Assembly (NCBI RefSeq): GCF_014251335.1
Contig: NZ_CP059186.1
Coordinates: forward strand, 498,289 to 562,288
Reading direction: 5' to 3'
DNA from: Blattabacterium cuenoti
GTDB lineage: Bacteria; Bacteroidota; Bacteroidia; Flavobacteriales; Blattabacteriaceae
DNA: 64,000 nt
In this document: piece by piece, positions 17,762 through 27,878 of the stretch
Numbering within the stretch: position 1 is the stretch's first letter
Layout: every line of letters begins with the position of its first letter
Notes under the pieces: model-generated
What the model saw: only the letters and a program-made list of their open reading frames with translations
What the model was told of the DNA's origin: nothing
Database searches by the model: none
Position numbers and translations under genes: made by a program

Positions 17762-18742
17762 TTATTTGTTCATTTTTTCAATGGAAGTATATATGGTATT
17801 TTTAAATACATCGGATAAAGATATTCCCACTATTTTCAATTGTTTTGGAAAAATACTTTCTTCTGAAAGGCCTGGAACTGTATTAATTTCCAAAAAATAA
17901 GGTTTTTCATTTACAATGATATATTCCGCTCTAGATATTCCTGATAAATTTAGAAATTTATATACTTTTTCTGCTACGTTTCGTATTTTATTCTCAATAT
18001 TTGGAGATAATTTTGCCGGTGTGATTTCTTTAGATTTTCCAGAATATTTTGATTCAAAATCAAAAAAATCATTTTGACTAATTATTTCTGTTATTGGTAA
18101 AACCACAACTTTATTTTTAAATGAAAAAACACCTACTGATACCTCTTTTCCTTTCAAAAAAGATTCTATAATAATTTCTTCATCTTCTAGAAAAGCTTTT
18201 TGTACTGCATCAAACAAATCTTTTTCTTCATAAACTTTACTTATCCCTAAACTTGATCCAGATCTATTAGGTTTTACAAAACAAGGAAGTCCTACTTTGT
18301 TTAAAATTTCTTTCCTACAAAAAATTTGATTTTTATTCAAAAAAAAAGACTCGGCTGTATTAATTCCAAAATGTTTCAACAAAGTTGAACAATATTTTTT
18401 ATTAAAAGTAACATTAGCATGATGAAAATTACATCCTGTATAAGGGATTCTTAATAGCTCAAAATAAGCTTGTAATATTCCGTCTTCTCCTGGAGTTCCA
18501 TGTATAGCATTAAATACACAATCAAATTTTAATTTTTTCATTTTGAAAACAGTAAAATCTTGTTTATTAATAGGATATTCTTTATTTTTCTCATCTTTCA
18601 TAAACCATTTATCTTTGAAAAGATATATACGATAAGGATCAAATTCTTTTCTACATAAATTTTCATAAACAACTTTCCCACTTTTTAGTGAAATAATAGA
18701 TTCTTTTGAATACCCCCCCATAATGACAGCTATTTTTTTCAT
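17762..18742 (-). CDS. ddl: D-alanine--D-alanine ligase
   Basis: A 326-residue ATP-grasp enzyme that joins two D-alanines for the peptidoglycan stem. GGYSKESIISLKSG (9-22) is the N-terminal substrate loop, HGTPGEDG is conserved, KPNRSGSSLGISKV is the ATP-grasp phosphate loop, and EINTVPGLSEES is the metal and product-binding end. Length is typical of Bacteroidetes. MurF, which consumes its product, lies at 46483. It is divergent from the PASTA gene with 63 nt between starts. Confidence 0.95.
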   Translation of the reverse strand: MKKIAVIMGGYSKESIISLKSGKVVYENLCRKEFDPYRIYLFKDKWFMKDEKNKEYPINKQDFTVFKMKKLKFDCVFNAIHGTPGEDGILQAYFELLRIPYTGCNFHHANVTFNKKYCSTLLKHFGINTAESFFLNKNQIFCRKEILNKVGLPCFVKPNRSGSSLGISKVYEEKDLFDAVQKAFLEDEEIIIESFLKGKEVSVGVFSFKNKVVVLPITEIISQNDFFDFESKYSGKSKEITPAKLSPNIENKIRNVAEKVYKFLNLSGISRAEYIIVNEKPYFLEINTVPGLSEESIFPKQLKIVGISLSDVFKNTIYTSIEKMNK

Positions 18743-18805
18743 TATTTATTTTTAATTTTATTAATTTTTTTATCTAAAAACATTTTTATTTAAATATTAA
18801 TTTTT

Positions 18806-19687
18806 ATGAATTATTCAAAATATTTTGTAATATTCATCATCAATTTTATAATTTCCATATTGATTTTATATAAAATTACTCAATTGGCATTGAAATGGGT
18901 AGATATTTATACAAAACATGGATCTTATGTTGTAGTTCCTGATTTAAGAGATTTTAATTTGACTCAATCTATATCAATTTTAAAAAAATTAGGTCTTAAA
19001 TACGATATAGATACATCACGTTATGATCCTAATTTTAAAATTAATCGAATTCTTTCTTTTTCTCCAGAAGCGGGTAATCATGTTAAAGAAGGAAGACATA
19101 TATATATACAAGTTAATTCTAAATCATCACAATCTATTTTGCCTGATATTATAAATAAAGATAAACGAATGGCTATAAAATTACTTCATGCTAATCATAT
19201 ATCCGTTAAAGAAATAAAATATATTAATGATATGGATAAAGATATTATTTTAAAAGTTTTATATAAAAAAAAATCTATTTTATTTGGATATAGATTTCCT
19301 ACTAATACTAATCAAGAAGGAATCACTTTAATTATTGGAAAAGGATATGAAAAAAACAATTTCATTGTCCCTAATGTAGTCGGTATGAATTTATATTCAG
19401 CTATTTATACTTTAAAAAAACAATTTTTTCATGTTATAAATTTTTACTATGATCATCCAATAAAAAACCCTGAAAAAAATGCAAAAGTATATCGTCAAAA
19501 ACCTGACCCTGGCGTGATTCATGATAAAAATAAATCTATTGAACTTTGGGTAACTTCAAAAGAAATATTAGATCATTTAATTCAAATAGAAGAAAAAGAT
19601 TCTCAGAAAAAAACAGAAAAAATACAAATAGAAGAAATAAATACTAAAAAACAAACAGAAGAAAAAGAACAAATAGAATCGAACTAA
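18806..19687 (+). CDS. PASTA-domain membrane protein
   Basis: This 293-residue protein has one N-terminal membrane helix (about 8-28) and then an extracytoplasmic part made of PASTA-like repeats: VVPDLRDFNLTQSISILKKLG (about 48-110), a middle repeat beginning ILPDIINKDKRMAIKLL, and FIVPNVVGMNLYSAIYTLKK (about 190-255). It ends in an acidic, Gln/Glu-rich low-complexity tail. PASTA modules bind muropeptides or PBPs in Ser/Thr kinases, but no kinase domain is present. This stand-alone form beside ddl and an rluD-type gene is a Bacteroidetes arrangement. Its function is unknown, perhaps wall sensing or scaffolding. Confidence 0.85.
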   Translation: MNYSKYFVIFIINFIISILILYKITQLALKWVDIYTKHGSYVVVPDLRDFNLTQSISILKKLGLKYDIDTSRYDPNFKINRILSFSPEAGNHVKEGRHIYIQVNSKSSQSILPDIINKDKRMAIKLLHANHISVKEIKYINDMDKDIILKVLYKKKSILFGYRFPTNTNQEGITLIIGKGYEKNNFIVPNVVGMNLYSAIYTLKKQFFHVINFYYDHPIKNPEKNAKVYRQKPDPGVIHDKNKSIELWVTSKEILDHLIQIEEKDSQKKTEKIQIEEINTKKQTEEKEQIESN

Positions 19688-20689
19688 ATGAAAAAAGTTC
19701 AAATTACTGCAAATCAAAATCAAAAAGAAATTCGTATTGATAAGTTTTTGAAAAAAAATATGGAAAATATTAGTAGAAATCAAATTCAAAAATTAACTAT
19801 TTCAGGAAAAGTTATAGTGAATCAACGTATTGTAAAAAAAAATTATAAAATAAAACCTTTGGATTTTGTAGAAATAGAAATTTCTAATATTCCAATATTA
19901 GATCACTTAGAATATAAAAATATTATTTCAGAAAAGATAAATCTTGATATTATCTATGAAGATAAAGATGTTATTGTAGTTAATAAACCTGCAGGAATGG
20001 TAGTTCATCCTGGCTTTGGAAATAATAAAGGAACATTAATTCATGGAATAAAATATCATTTTCAAAACTCAAATTTGAGAAATTTCAATTTATATAGAAG
20101 TGGATTAATTCATAGATTAGATAAGGATACATCAGGTTTATTAGTTTTAGCTAAAAATGAATATTCTAAAAAATGTTTATTTCAACAATTTAACTCTAAA
20201 ACAATTCAAAGAGAATATCGAGCTTTAATATGGGGAAATTTACTTGAAGAAAAAGGAATTATAGCTGGTTTTATTGGAAGAGATCCTAAAAATAGAAAAA
20301 GAATGACTATTTTTAGAAAAAATGAATCTTATAAAGGAAAGTATTCTATTACATATTATAAAGTATTAGAAAGATTTCAACATTTAACATATGTTTCTTG
20401 CAATATAAAAACAGGAAAAACACATCAAATAAGAGCACATTTTAAATATTTGGGGCATCCATTATTTCACGATTCTATGTATGGAGGGAATAGAATTTTT
20501 ATGAAAAAAAAATGTTCAAATAAAAATATAGAATTTTTGAAAACTTGTTTTAAGATCTTACCAAGACAAGCTTTACATGCTATATCTCTTTCTTTTATAC
20601 ATCCAAAAAATGAAAAATGTTATTTTTACTGTCCAATACCTAAAGATTTTCAAATTGTTTTACAAAAGTGTAGAAAAATATTATTATAA
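19688..20689 (+). CDS. RluA/RluD-family 23S rRNA pseudouridine synthase
   Basis: A 333-residue enzyme with an N-terminal S4 RNA-binding domain (about 15-70; RIDKFLKKNMENISRNQIQ) and a catalytic domain. The signature HRLDKDTSG places catalytic Asp145. VVNKPAGMVVHP and TGKTHQIRAH are typical. RluD would modify helix 69 of 23S rRNA; the S4 domain fits RluD or RluC better than RluA, but I do not assign one. Its ATG follows the PASTA stop with no gap, and its end overlaps convergent mgtE by 6 nt. Confidence 0.92.
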   Translation: MKKVQITANQNQKEIRIDKFLKKNMENISRNQIQKLTISGKVIVNQRIVKKNYKIKPLDFVEIEISNIPILDHLEYKNIISEKINLDIIYEDKDVIVVNKPAGMVVHPGFGNNKGTLIHGIKYHFQNSNLRNFNLYRSGLIHRLDKDTSGLLVLAKNEYSKKCLFQQFNSKTIQREYRALIWGNLLEEKGIIAGFIGRDPKNRKRMTIFRKNESYKGKYSITYYKVLERFQHLTYVSCNIKTGKTHQIRAHFKYLGHPLFHDSMYGGNRIFMKKKCSNKNIEFLKTCFKILPRQALHAISLSFIHPKNEKCYFYCPIPKDFQIVLQKCRKILL

Positions 20690-22024
20690 TAAAGTCCCAT
20701 TCAAAAGAATATAAGATATAGAAAAATATATAATTAATCCAACAACATCTACTAATGTAGCAACAAAAGGAGCTGAAGAACTAGCGGGGTCTCCTCTTAA
20801 TTTTTTAATTATAAAAGGTAACATTGCCCCACTTAATGTCCCCCATAACACGATTCCGATTAAGGATAAAAATACAGTTAAACCTACTAATATCCAATGA
20901 GTTCCATAATTAAATAAATTTATTTTATGCCAAGCAACTACACGTATAAAACCTGTCAATCCTAAAATACTACCTAAAAAAAAACCGCAAATAATTTCTC
21001 TTCGCATTACAATCCACCAATCTTTTATTTTCACCTCTCCCAAAGCCATTGCTTGTATAATTAAACTTGCTGCTTGAGAACCACTATTTCCTCCACTTGA
21101 AACAACTAAAGGAATGAACAAAGCAATAACTACAGCTTTTTCTATAACACTTGAAAATTTTTGCATGACTGTTGTCGTTAACATTTCTCCTATAAACAAT
21201 AAAATTAACCATCCAGCTCTTTTTTTAATAAGTTTGAATAAAGAAACGTTTAAATAAGATTGATTTAAAGCTTTCATTTCTCCTATTTTTTTTGAATTTT
21301 TTCTATAATTTTCATCCAAAACTCCATCTACAGTTACTATTCCCAATAAAAAATTATGATCATCTATAACTGGAAGTGAAATTCTATTGCTCATAGAAAA
21401 TATTTGAATCGCTTTTTTTTCTGTATCTTTTACATTTAAAGTTTCAGTATATTGACCGTTTATTAGATCAGATACTTTTTTTTTTGGATCTACTAACAAA
21501 AATTCTTGTATTTTTATATCATTTATTAATTTTCCTTTTTGATCGACTATATAAACAATTTCTATAACATCACTATTTTTCACTTCTCTACGAATGTAAT
21601 CTAAAACTTCTTGTATAGTCCAAGTTTTTTGAATAGCAATATAATATGGAATCATCAAACGGCTTACACTATTTTTAGGATACCCTAGAGATACTAAAAT
21701 TCTATATTTATCTTCTGAATTTAAATATTTTATTAAATCTTTTAAAATCTTTTTTGGAAGATTATCTAATAAATAAACACGATCATCTACTGATAAATTA
21801 TTTAACAACTCCATTTTTTTAATAGAAGGCAAGCCTTTTATAATTTTTTTTTTTATAGAATAATCTAATATTCTAAAAATAGAAATTGCTTTACATAATT
21901 TTAACGAACTAAATATTTTTACAACATCATTAGGATTGTGATAAATGCTCTTTATTAATCTACTTATAGTTTGATTATTTAGAAATTTATCCTTATTTAA
22001 ATAATCTTGATCCTCATTAAACAT
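20684..22024 (-). CDS. mgtE: Magnesium transporter MgtE
   Basis: A 446-residue Mg2+ channel. The cytoplasmic N domain (about 1-130) is a helical superhelix, followed by a CBS pair (about 135-255; LPVIDDHNFLLGIVTVDG). After a connecting helix come five membrane segments with ALFIPLVVSSGGNSGSQAAS, whose GGN/GS loop lines the pore, and GDPASSSAPFVATLVDVVG near the end. Mg2+ binding to the N and CBS domains closes the channel in known members. It is divergent from leuS across 154 nt. Confidence 0.95.
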   Translation of the reverse strand: MFNEDQDYLNKDKFLNNQTISRLIKSIYHNPNDVVKIFSSLKLCKAISIFRILDYSIKKKIIKGLPSIKKMELLNNLSVDDRVYLLDNLPKKILKDLIKYLNSEDKYRILVSLGYPKNSVSRLMIPYYIAIQKTWTIQEVLDYIRREVKNSDVIEIVYIVDQKGKLINDIKIQEFLLVDPKKKVSDLINGQYTETLNVKDTEKKAIQIFSMSNRISLPVIDDHNFLLGIVTVDGVLDENYRKNSKKIGEMKALNQSYLNVSLFKLIKKRAGWLILLFIGEMLTTTVMQKFSSVIEKAVVIALFIPLVVSSGGNSGSQAASLIIQAMALGEVKIKDWWIVMRREIICGFFLGSILGLTGFIRVVAWHKINLFNYGTHWILVGLTVFLSLIGIVLWGTLSGAMLPFIIKKLRGDPASSSAPFVATLVDVVGLIIYFSISYILLNGTLL

Positions 22025-22178
22025 TTTTTTTTGTAAAAATTTTTTTTGAGTTTATAATATGATTGGATTTATTTCCACAGGAAACAAAAACAATTTCTAT
22101 ATTGTTCTGCAGAAATAAATTAAAATTACGGAATAAAATCATTGTAATATTTATATACGTACGTCTAAAAAAAAAAAA

Positions 22179-24950
22179 ATGAAATATAATTTTCGTAAAA
22201 TAGAAAAACGTTGGCAAATATACTGGAAAAAACATAACATATTTTATACAAAAGAAAGTCAAAAAAGAAAATATTACATTTTAAATATGTTTCCTTATCC
22301 TTCTGGAACAGGGCTTCATGTAGGACATTGTTTAGGGTACATAGCATCAGATGTTTATGCAAGATATAAACGAGCAAAAGGATATAATGTTTTAAATCCC
22401 ATAGGTTTTGATTCTTTTGGTCTTCCTGCAGAACAATATGCTATACAAACAGGAAAACATCCTTATGAAACAACTCTTGAAAATTCACGTAGATACAAAA
22501 AACAAATGAATAAAATAGGACTTTCTTTTGATTGGAATAGAAGACTATATACCAGTCATCCTAATTATTATCGTTGGACTCAATGGATGTTTATTCAAAT
22601 TTTTAATTCTTGGTACGATAAAAATAGTGAAAAAGCTAAATCTATAGATCTTTTAATTGAAGAATTTAATAAAAACGGAAATAATTTCATTAACGCTAGC
22701 ACTACGAAAAATTATAAGTTTAATTCAAAAACGTGGAATAAATTTAATTCATACGAAAAAGAATCTATTCTTTTAGATTATAGATTAGCTTTTTTATGTA
22801 ATAATATAGTGAACTGGTGCCCAGATCTAGGAACAGTATTAGCTAATGATGAAATAAACAATGGAAAAAGTGAAAGAGGAGGATATCCAGTTTACAAAAA
22901 AAAAATGTTACAATGGCATATAAGAATTAGTCCATATGCAGAAAGACTTATAAAAGGATTAAATTTGATTGATTGTTCTCAATCTTTAAAAAAGTTACAA
23001 TATAATTGGATAGGAAAATCAATAGGAATTTCTATATTTTTAAAAATTGTTTATCCTATTGGTGAAATCAATCAAATTGAATTATTTACTGCTCATCCAG
23101 AAATGATGTTTGGAATAACTTTTATCATACTGTCTCCAGACCATCCACTTGCAGATAAAATTTTACATCTTAAAAATAGGTTTACATATCTTACTGATGA
23201 ATTCCCTATATACGAAAATACAAAAAATATTTCTGGTATTTTTACAGAAAATTATGTACTACATCCTTTTATTAGAAATAAAAGGATTCCCATTTATATA
23301 AGTAATTTTTTTACGATAAATAATCAAACAAAATCTATAATAGGAATCCCTGGATATGAAGAAAAAAGTAGAAAATTTGCCCAAAAATTTGGTATCGAAA
23401 TCATAAAAATTTTAGATGTTAATGAAAAATGTATGAATTCTAATTTTTTGAATGGATTAAATCGTCAACAAGCAAAAGAAAAAATAATCAAAATTTTAAT
23501 AAATAAAAAAATAGGAGAAACTAAAACTAGTTATAAGATTCGTGATGCTATTTTTTCCAGACAAAGATATTGGGGAGAACCAATTCCTATTTATTTTAAA
23601 AATAAAATTCCAAAAACAATTCCTCTTGATAAATTACCGATTGTCCTTCCTAAAATAGATAACTTTTATCCTAAAGATGGAAAATCTCCATTAGTAAGAG
23701 TTCCAAATTGGGCTTGGGATGAAAAAAACATGAAAATTGTTTCTAATATTCTTATTGATCATAAATATGTATTTCCAATTGAAACTAGTACAATGCCTAG
23801 TTGGGCAGGATCAAGTTGGTATTTTATTAGATATATGGATGTACATAATAATCAATTCTTTATTGATAAAAAAAAAGAAAATTATTGGAAAAATGTCGAT
23901 TTATATATTGGTGGATCTGAACATAGTACAGGTCATTTGATTTATGCTAGATTCTGGAATAAATTTTTATTGGATAGAGGATGGATAACTACGGAGGAAC
24001 CTTTCAAAAAAATATTGAATCAAGGAATGATTTTGAGTTATTCTGCTATTATACTAAAAGTGATAGGAGAAAATACTTTTCTTTCTTATGGATTAAAAAA
24101 TAAAAAACACGCATATTTTTATTTTCAAGAAGTATATGTAGATCTTTCTTTAATTAAAAAAAACAATGAATTAGATATTAATAAGTTTAAAAAATACAGA
24201 CCTGAATTTTATTCATCTGTTTTTATTTTGGAAAGAGGATCCTTTTTTTGTAAAAGAAAATTGGAAAAAATGTCAAAATCCAAATTTAATGTAATAAATC
24301 CTGATGATATTTGTGAAAAATATGGATCAGATGTATTTCGTATTTATGAAATGTTTTTAGGGCCGATTCATCAATCGAAACCTTGGGATGAAAAAAAAAT
24401 AAATGGTATAAAAAATTTTATAAATAAATTTTGGAGTTTATTTCATATAAATCAAATTTTTCAAGTAAGTGAAATGAATCCAACATTCCAAGAATTAAAA
24501 ATTTTACATAGTACTATAAAAAAAATTCAAGATAAAATGCAATCTTTTTCATGGAATACTTCTATAAGTTTATTAATGATTATAACTAATCAGTTGACTG
24601 TCTTAAAATGTAATAAAAGAAAGATATTAGAACCTTTAGTTCAATTAATTGCTCCATTTGCGCCTCATGTATCCGAAGAGTTATGGTATAAGATGGGTAA
24701 AAAAAAATCTATTATATTTTATAATTTTCCAATTTTTAATACAAAATATATAGTGAAAAAAGAAATAACATATCCGATTATGTTTAATGGAAAATTCAAA
24801 TTTTCAGAAAAATTTAACTATAACACTTCAATAGGAGAAATAAAAAATAAAATTTTAAATCATCCCAAAACAAAATTTTTTTTGAAAGAAAAAACTTTAC
24901 AAAAATTAATTTTAATACCTAAAAAAATAATAAATATTTTATTCAAATAA
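22179..24950 (+). CDS. leuS: Leucyl-tRNA synthetase
   Basis: A 923-residue class I synthetase. The HIGH motif is HVGHC within FPYPSGTGLHVGHCLGY near residue 45. The CP1 editing domain (roughly 230-460) includes TGIPGYEEK-like and FTAHPEMMFG regions, and KMSKSK lies near residue 697. RQRYWGEPIPI precedes the KMSKS side. The C-terminal anticodon-binding domain contains APFAPHVSEELW. Length is normal for Bacteroidetes. The A of the ATG is the last base of a 13-A run (22167-22179), so leader length could vary by slippage. Confidence 0.96.
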   Translation: MKYNFRKIEKRWQIYWKKHNIFYTKESQKRKYYILNMFPYPSGTGLHVGHCLGYIASDVYARYKRAKGYNVLNPIGFDSFGLPAEQYAIQTGKHPYETTLENSRRYKKQMNKIGLSFDWNRRLYTSHPNYYRWTQWMFIQIFNSWYDKNSEKAKSIDLLIEEFNKNGNNFINASTTKNYKFNSKTWNKFNSYEKESILLDYRLAFLCNNIVNWCPDLGTVLANDEINNGKSERGGYPVYKKKMLQWHIRISPYAERLIKGLNLIDCSQSLKKLQYNWIGKSIGISIFLKIVYPIGEINQIELFTAHPEMMFGITFIILSPDHPLADKILHLKNRFTYLTDEFPIYENTKNISGIFTENYVLHPFIRNKRIPIYISNFFTINNQTKSIIGIPGYEEKSRKFAQKFGIEIIKILDVNEKCMNSNFLNGLNRQQAKEKIIKILINKKIGETKTSYKIRDAIFSRQRYWGEPIPIYFKNKIPKTIPLDKLPIVLPKIDNFYPKDGKSPLVRVPNWAWDEKNMKIVSNILIDHKYVFPIETSTMPSWAGSSWYFIRYMDVHNNQFFIDKKKENYWKNVDLYIGGSEHSTGHLIYARFWNKFLLDRGWITTEEPFKKILNQGMILSYSAIILKVIGENTFLSYGLKNKKHAYFYFQEVYVDLSLIKKNNELDINKFKKYRPEFYSSVFILERGSFFCKRKLEKMSKSKFNVINPDDICEKYGSDVFRIYEMFLGPIHQSKPWDEKKINGIKNFINKFWSLFHINQIFQVSEMNPTFQELKILHSTIKKIQDKMQSFSWNTSISLLMIITNQLTVLKCNKRKILEPLVQLIAPFAPHVSEELWYKMGKKKSIIFYNFPIFNTKYIVKKEITYPIMFNGKFKFSEKFNYNTSIGEIKNKILNHPKTKFFLKEKTLQKLILIPKKIINILFK

Positions 24951-25030
24951 ATTTTTGAAAATGATACTTCATATTATAATTATAATACTTAATTACATGT
25001 TGTAATGGATTAAAATTTATACATAAAATG

Positions 25031-25038
25031 TAGATTTG
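25031..25038 (+). promoter_or_regulatory. Possible -7 element upstream of gdhA
   Basis: TAGATTTG matches the Bacteroidetes -7 consensus TAnnTTTG and lies about 70 nt before the preferred gdhA start. The nearest upstream TTG is 28 nt away, too far for a good -33 box, so this is a weak call. Confidence 0.3.
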
Positions 25039-25107
25039 TACTCAATAATGTAGCATTCATTTTTGTATTTTTTTTCATTGCTATGGAAATGTGTAAAAAC
25101 TTTTTTT

Positions 25108-26535
25108 ATGTCAAAAAACCAAAATAAAACTGGTACATATAGTTTTTTTAATTGTATAGAAAAAAATTTTGATAAAGCTGCGGAATTTCTTTCTATTGAA
25201 AAGGGTCTTTTAGAACAAATTAAAGCTTGCAATTCTGTATATCGTATGCATTTTCCTGTGAAAATAGGAAAAGAAATCAAAGTTATTGAAGCGTATAGAG
25301 TCCAACACTCTCATCATAAACTTCCTTGTAAAGGAGGAATTCGATATAGTACTAAAGTTAATCAAGATGAAGTTATGACTTTAGCAGCTTTAATGACCTA
25401 TAAATGTGCCATAGTTGATGTGCCTTTTGGAGGTGCTAAAGGGGGAATAAAGATTGATCCACAAACCATCTCACCAGAAAATATAGAAAAGATAACACGC
25501 CGTTACACCTCTGAATTGATTAAAAAAAATTTCATTGGTCCGGGAATAGATGTTCCCGCACCTGATTATGGAACTGGAGAAAGAGAGATGAGTTGGATTT
25601 TTGATACTTTTTTATCTCTTCGTTCTGGAGACGTAGATGCATTAGCTTGTGTTACAGGAAAACCCGTTTCTCAAGGAGGAGTAAGAGGAAGAAAAGAAGC
25701 AACAGGATTAGGTGTATTTTATGGAATTAGAGAATTGTGTTCTATAAAAGAAGATATGTATTCTGTTGGTCTTGATGTAGGATTAGTTGGGAAAAAAATT
25801 ATTATACAAGGATTAGGAAATGTTGGCTATCATGCCGCTACTTTTTTTCACGAATCAGGGGCTATTATCATAGCTTTAGCAGAAAGAGAAGGTGCAATCT
25901 ATAACGAAAAAGGATTAAATGTATCCAAAGTTTTCTTACATTTAAAAAATACTGGATCAATACTAAATTTTCCAGAAGCAAAAAATATAGAGAATACGGA
26001 AAAGGCTTTAGAATTAGAATGTGATATTTTAATTCCAGCGGCATTAGAAAATGTAATACATAAAAATAACGCAAATCGTATTAAGGCTAAAATTATTGGA
26101 GAAGCCGCAAATGGACCTATCACTCCTGAAGCTGATGAAATATTGGAGAAAAAAGGAGTAATTATTGTTCCTGATATTTACTTAAATGCAGGAGGAGTTA
26201 CCGTTTCTTATTTTGAATGGCTAAAAAACTTAAGTCATGTACGTTATGGGCGCATGGAAAAGAAATTTAGCGAAAATATGAATGCAGAATTCTTACAAGT
26301 TATAGAAACGGTTTGCAAAAAAAAAATTTCGTCAGAAGAAAAAAAAATTATTTTAAGAGGACCAAGAGAAATCGATCTGGTCCGTAGCGGATTAGAAGAT
26401 ACAATGATCAATGGATTTCATAAAATCCGTGATTTAAAAAAATCATTAAAAATAAAAAACATGCGTATTGCAGCATTCGTACTCGCAATCAATAAAATTA
26501 TTGATTCTTATGAAAAACTAGGAATTTTTCCATAA
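25108..26535 (+). CDS. gdhA: Glutamate dehydrogenase (Glu/Leu/Phe/Val dehydrogenase family)
   Basis: A hexameric-type dehydrogenase interconverting 2-oxoglutarate plus ammonia and glutamate. I start it at the ATG of MSKNQNKTG (475 residues) because the 15 residues added by an upstream ATG at 25063 ([15 protein letters not shown]) look non-homologous. KGGIRYS (75-81) is the substrate strand, PFGGAKGGI (106-114) holds catalytic Lys111, and [13 protein letters not shown] is the Rossmann loop. Coenzyme preference is not clear by eye. In Blattabacterium, urease plus this enzyme are thought to recycle host nitrogen waste; urease is not in the window. Confidence 0.94.
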   Translation: MSKNQNKTGTYSFFNCIEKNFDKAAEFLSIEKGLLEQIKACNSVYRMHFPVKIGKEIKVIEAYRVQHSHHKLPCKGGIRYSTKVNQDEVMTLAALMTYKCAIVDVPFGGAKGGIKIDPQTISPENIEKITRRYTSELIKKNFIGPGIDVPAPDYGTGEREMSWIFDTFLSLRSGDVDALACVTGKPVSQGGVRGRKEATGLGVFYGIRELCSIKEDMYSVGLDVGLVGKKIIIQGLGNVGYHAATFFHESGAIIIALAEREGAIYNEKGLNVSKVFLHLKNTGSILNFPEAKNIENTEKALELECDILIPAALENVIHKNNANRIKAKIIGEAANGPITPEADEILEKKGVIIVPDIYLNAGGVTVSYFEWLKNLSHVRYGRMEKKFSENMNAEFLQVIETVCKKKISSEEKKIILRGPREIDLVRSGLEDTMINGFHKIRDLKKSLKIKNMRIAAFVLAINKIIDSYEKLGIFP

Positions 26536-26588
26536 TATTCTTATCATATCCTTTCCTTGTATAACGATAGAAATATAATATATTTTTC

Positions 26589-27305
26589 ATGAAGTACAAA
26601 AGATCATTATTGAAATTAAGTGGAGAAGCTCTTATGGGAGATAACGAATTTGGACTTCATTCTACTCGTCTTCAACAATATGCTGAAGAAGTAAAAAAAG
26701 TAGTAGAAATGGGAGCTCAAGTAGCTATAGTTATTGGAGGGGGTAATATATTTAGAGGATTTTCTAGAATAAAGGAAAAAACGATAAATCGTATAGAAGG
26801 AGATTACATGGGGATGCTAGCAACTGTTATTAACGGTATAGCCTTTCAATCATATTTAGAAAATATAGGAATATGTACTTATATTCAAACAGCTATTCGA
26901 ATGGATGAAATTGCAGAACCTTTTGGAAAAGATAGGGCTATACACCATCTTGAAAAAGGAAGGGTTGTAATATTTGTCGCGGGGTTAGGAAATCCTTATT
27001 TCACTACAGATACAGCCGCTGTTTTGCGTGCTATCGAAATAAAAGCTGATGTATTATTAAAAGGGACTAGAGTGGATGGAATTTATACAACAGATCCAGA
27101 AAAAGATAAATATGCTAAAAAATTTAAAAATATATCTTTTGATATGGCATATCAAATGGGAATTAAAGTGATGGATCAAACAGCTTTCATTTTAGGAAAT
27201 GAAAATAATTTACCGATTATTATTTTTGATATTAACAGAAAAGGAAATTTTAAAAAAGTAATTTCAGGAGAGGAAATAGGAACTATGGTTTCTAAAAAAA
27301 AATAA
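26589..27305 (+). CDS. pyrH: Uridylate (UMP) kinase
   Basis: A 238-residue hexameric UMP kinase of the amino-acid-kinase fold. KLSGEALMG is the ATP phosphate loop, VIGGGNIFRG the nucleotide loop, GDYMGMLATVINGIA the conserved helix, and KGTRVDGIYTTDPEKD the C-terminal signature. It supplies UDP for nucleic acids and UDP-GlcNAc for the wall. It leads pyrH-frr-asnS-rpoN, all rightward with gaps of 3-10 nt. The pyrH-frr pair is conserved across bacteria. Confidence 0.96.
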   Translation: MKYKRSLLKLSGEALMGDNEFGLHSTRLQQYAEEVKKVVEMGAQVAIVIGGGNIFRGFSRIKEKTINRIEGDYMGMLATVINGIAFQSYLENIGICTYIQTAIRMDEIAEPFGKDRAIHHLEKGRVVIFVAGLGNPYFTTDTAAVLRAIEIKADVLLKGTRVDGIYTTDPEKDKYAKKFKNISFDMAYQMGIKVMDQTAFILGNENNLPIIIFDINRKGNFKKVISGEEIGTMVSKKK

Positions 27306-27313
27306 AATTAATT

Positions 27314-27868
27314 ATGGATGAATTAAATGAAATTTTATCCTCTTGTAAAGAAAATATGGAGGAAATTTTTAAAAAACTGACAAAAGAAATTCATCGTATT
27401 CGATTAGGGAGCAAATCTGTATCTTCTTTTTTGGGTAAAATAAAAATAAAATGTTATGGAACCTTTTTTTCTCTAATAGAAGTATCCAATATTTCTATTG
27501 TAGATAATATGAATATTTCTATTCATCCCTGGGACCTTTCTATTATTTCAAATATAGAAAAAGCCATTATTAATGCGAATTTAGGTTTTATGCCAACTAA
27601 TAAAGGAGACTCTATTCATATACATTTGCCTATAATTACAGAAGAAAGTAGAAAAATTTTGATAAAAAAAATAAAAAGCCAAACAGAACATGCAAAAATT
27701 CTCGTGAGAGAAATTAGGAAAAAAAATAACCAACATATAAGAAAATTAAAAATATCAGAAGATATTTCTAAAACAGTAGAAAATCATATACAAAAAATGA
27801 CGAGTGAATATATACAAAAAATAGAAAGTTTCTTTATTCATAAGGAAAAAGAAATATTGAAAATATAG
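27314..27868 (+). CDS. frr: Ribosome recycling factor
   Basis: A 184-residue tRNA-mimicking protein that, with EF-G, splits post-termination ribosomes. It has the long three-helix bundle: the N-terminal helix includes LTKEIHRIRLGSKSVS, and the C-terminal helices include KILVREIRKKNNQHI. The small beta domain lies at about 32-105. The usual RTGRA-type stretch is altered to RLGSK, and overall conservation is lower than in free-living relatives. It follows pyrH by 8 nt. Confidence 0.94.
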   Translation: MDELNEILSSCKENMEEIFKKLTKEIHRIRLGSKSVSSFLGKIKIKCYGTFFSLIEVSNISIVDNMNISIHPWDLSIISNIEKAIINANLGFMPTNKGDSIHIHLPIITEESRKILIKKIKSQTEHAKILVREIRKKNNQHIRKLKISEDISKTVENHIQKMTSEYIQKIESFFIHKEKEILKI

Positions 27869-27878
27869 AAAATATAAA

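Noticed and set aside
25017-25280. Leftward 87-codon reading frame overlapping the gdhA start
   Set aside because: It is antisense to conserved gdhA codons, has no recognisable motif and looks like a by-product of AT-rich sequence.
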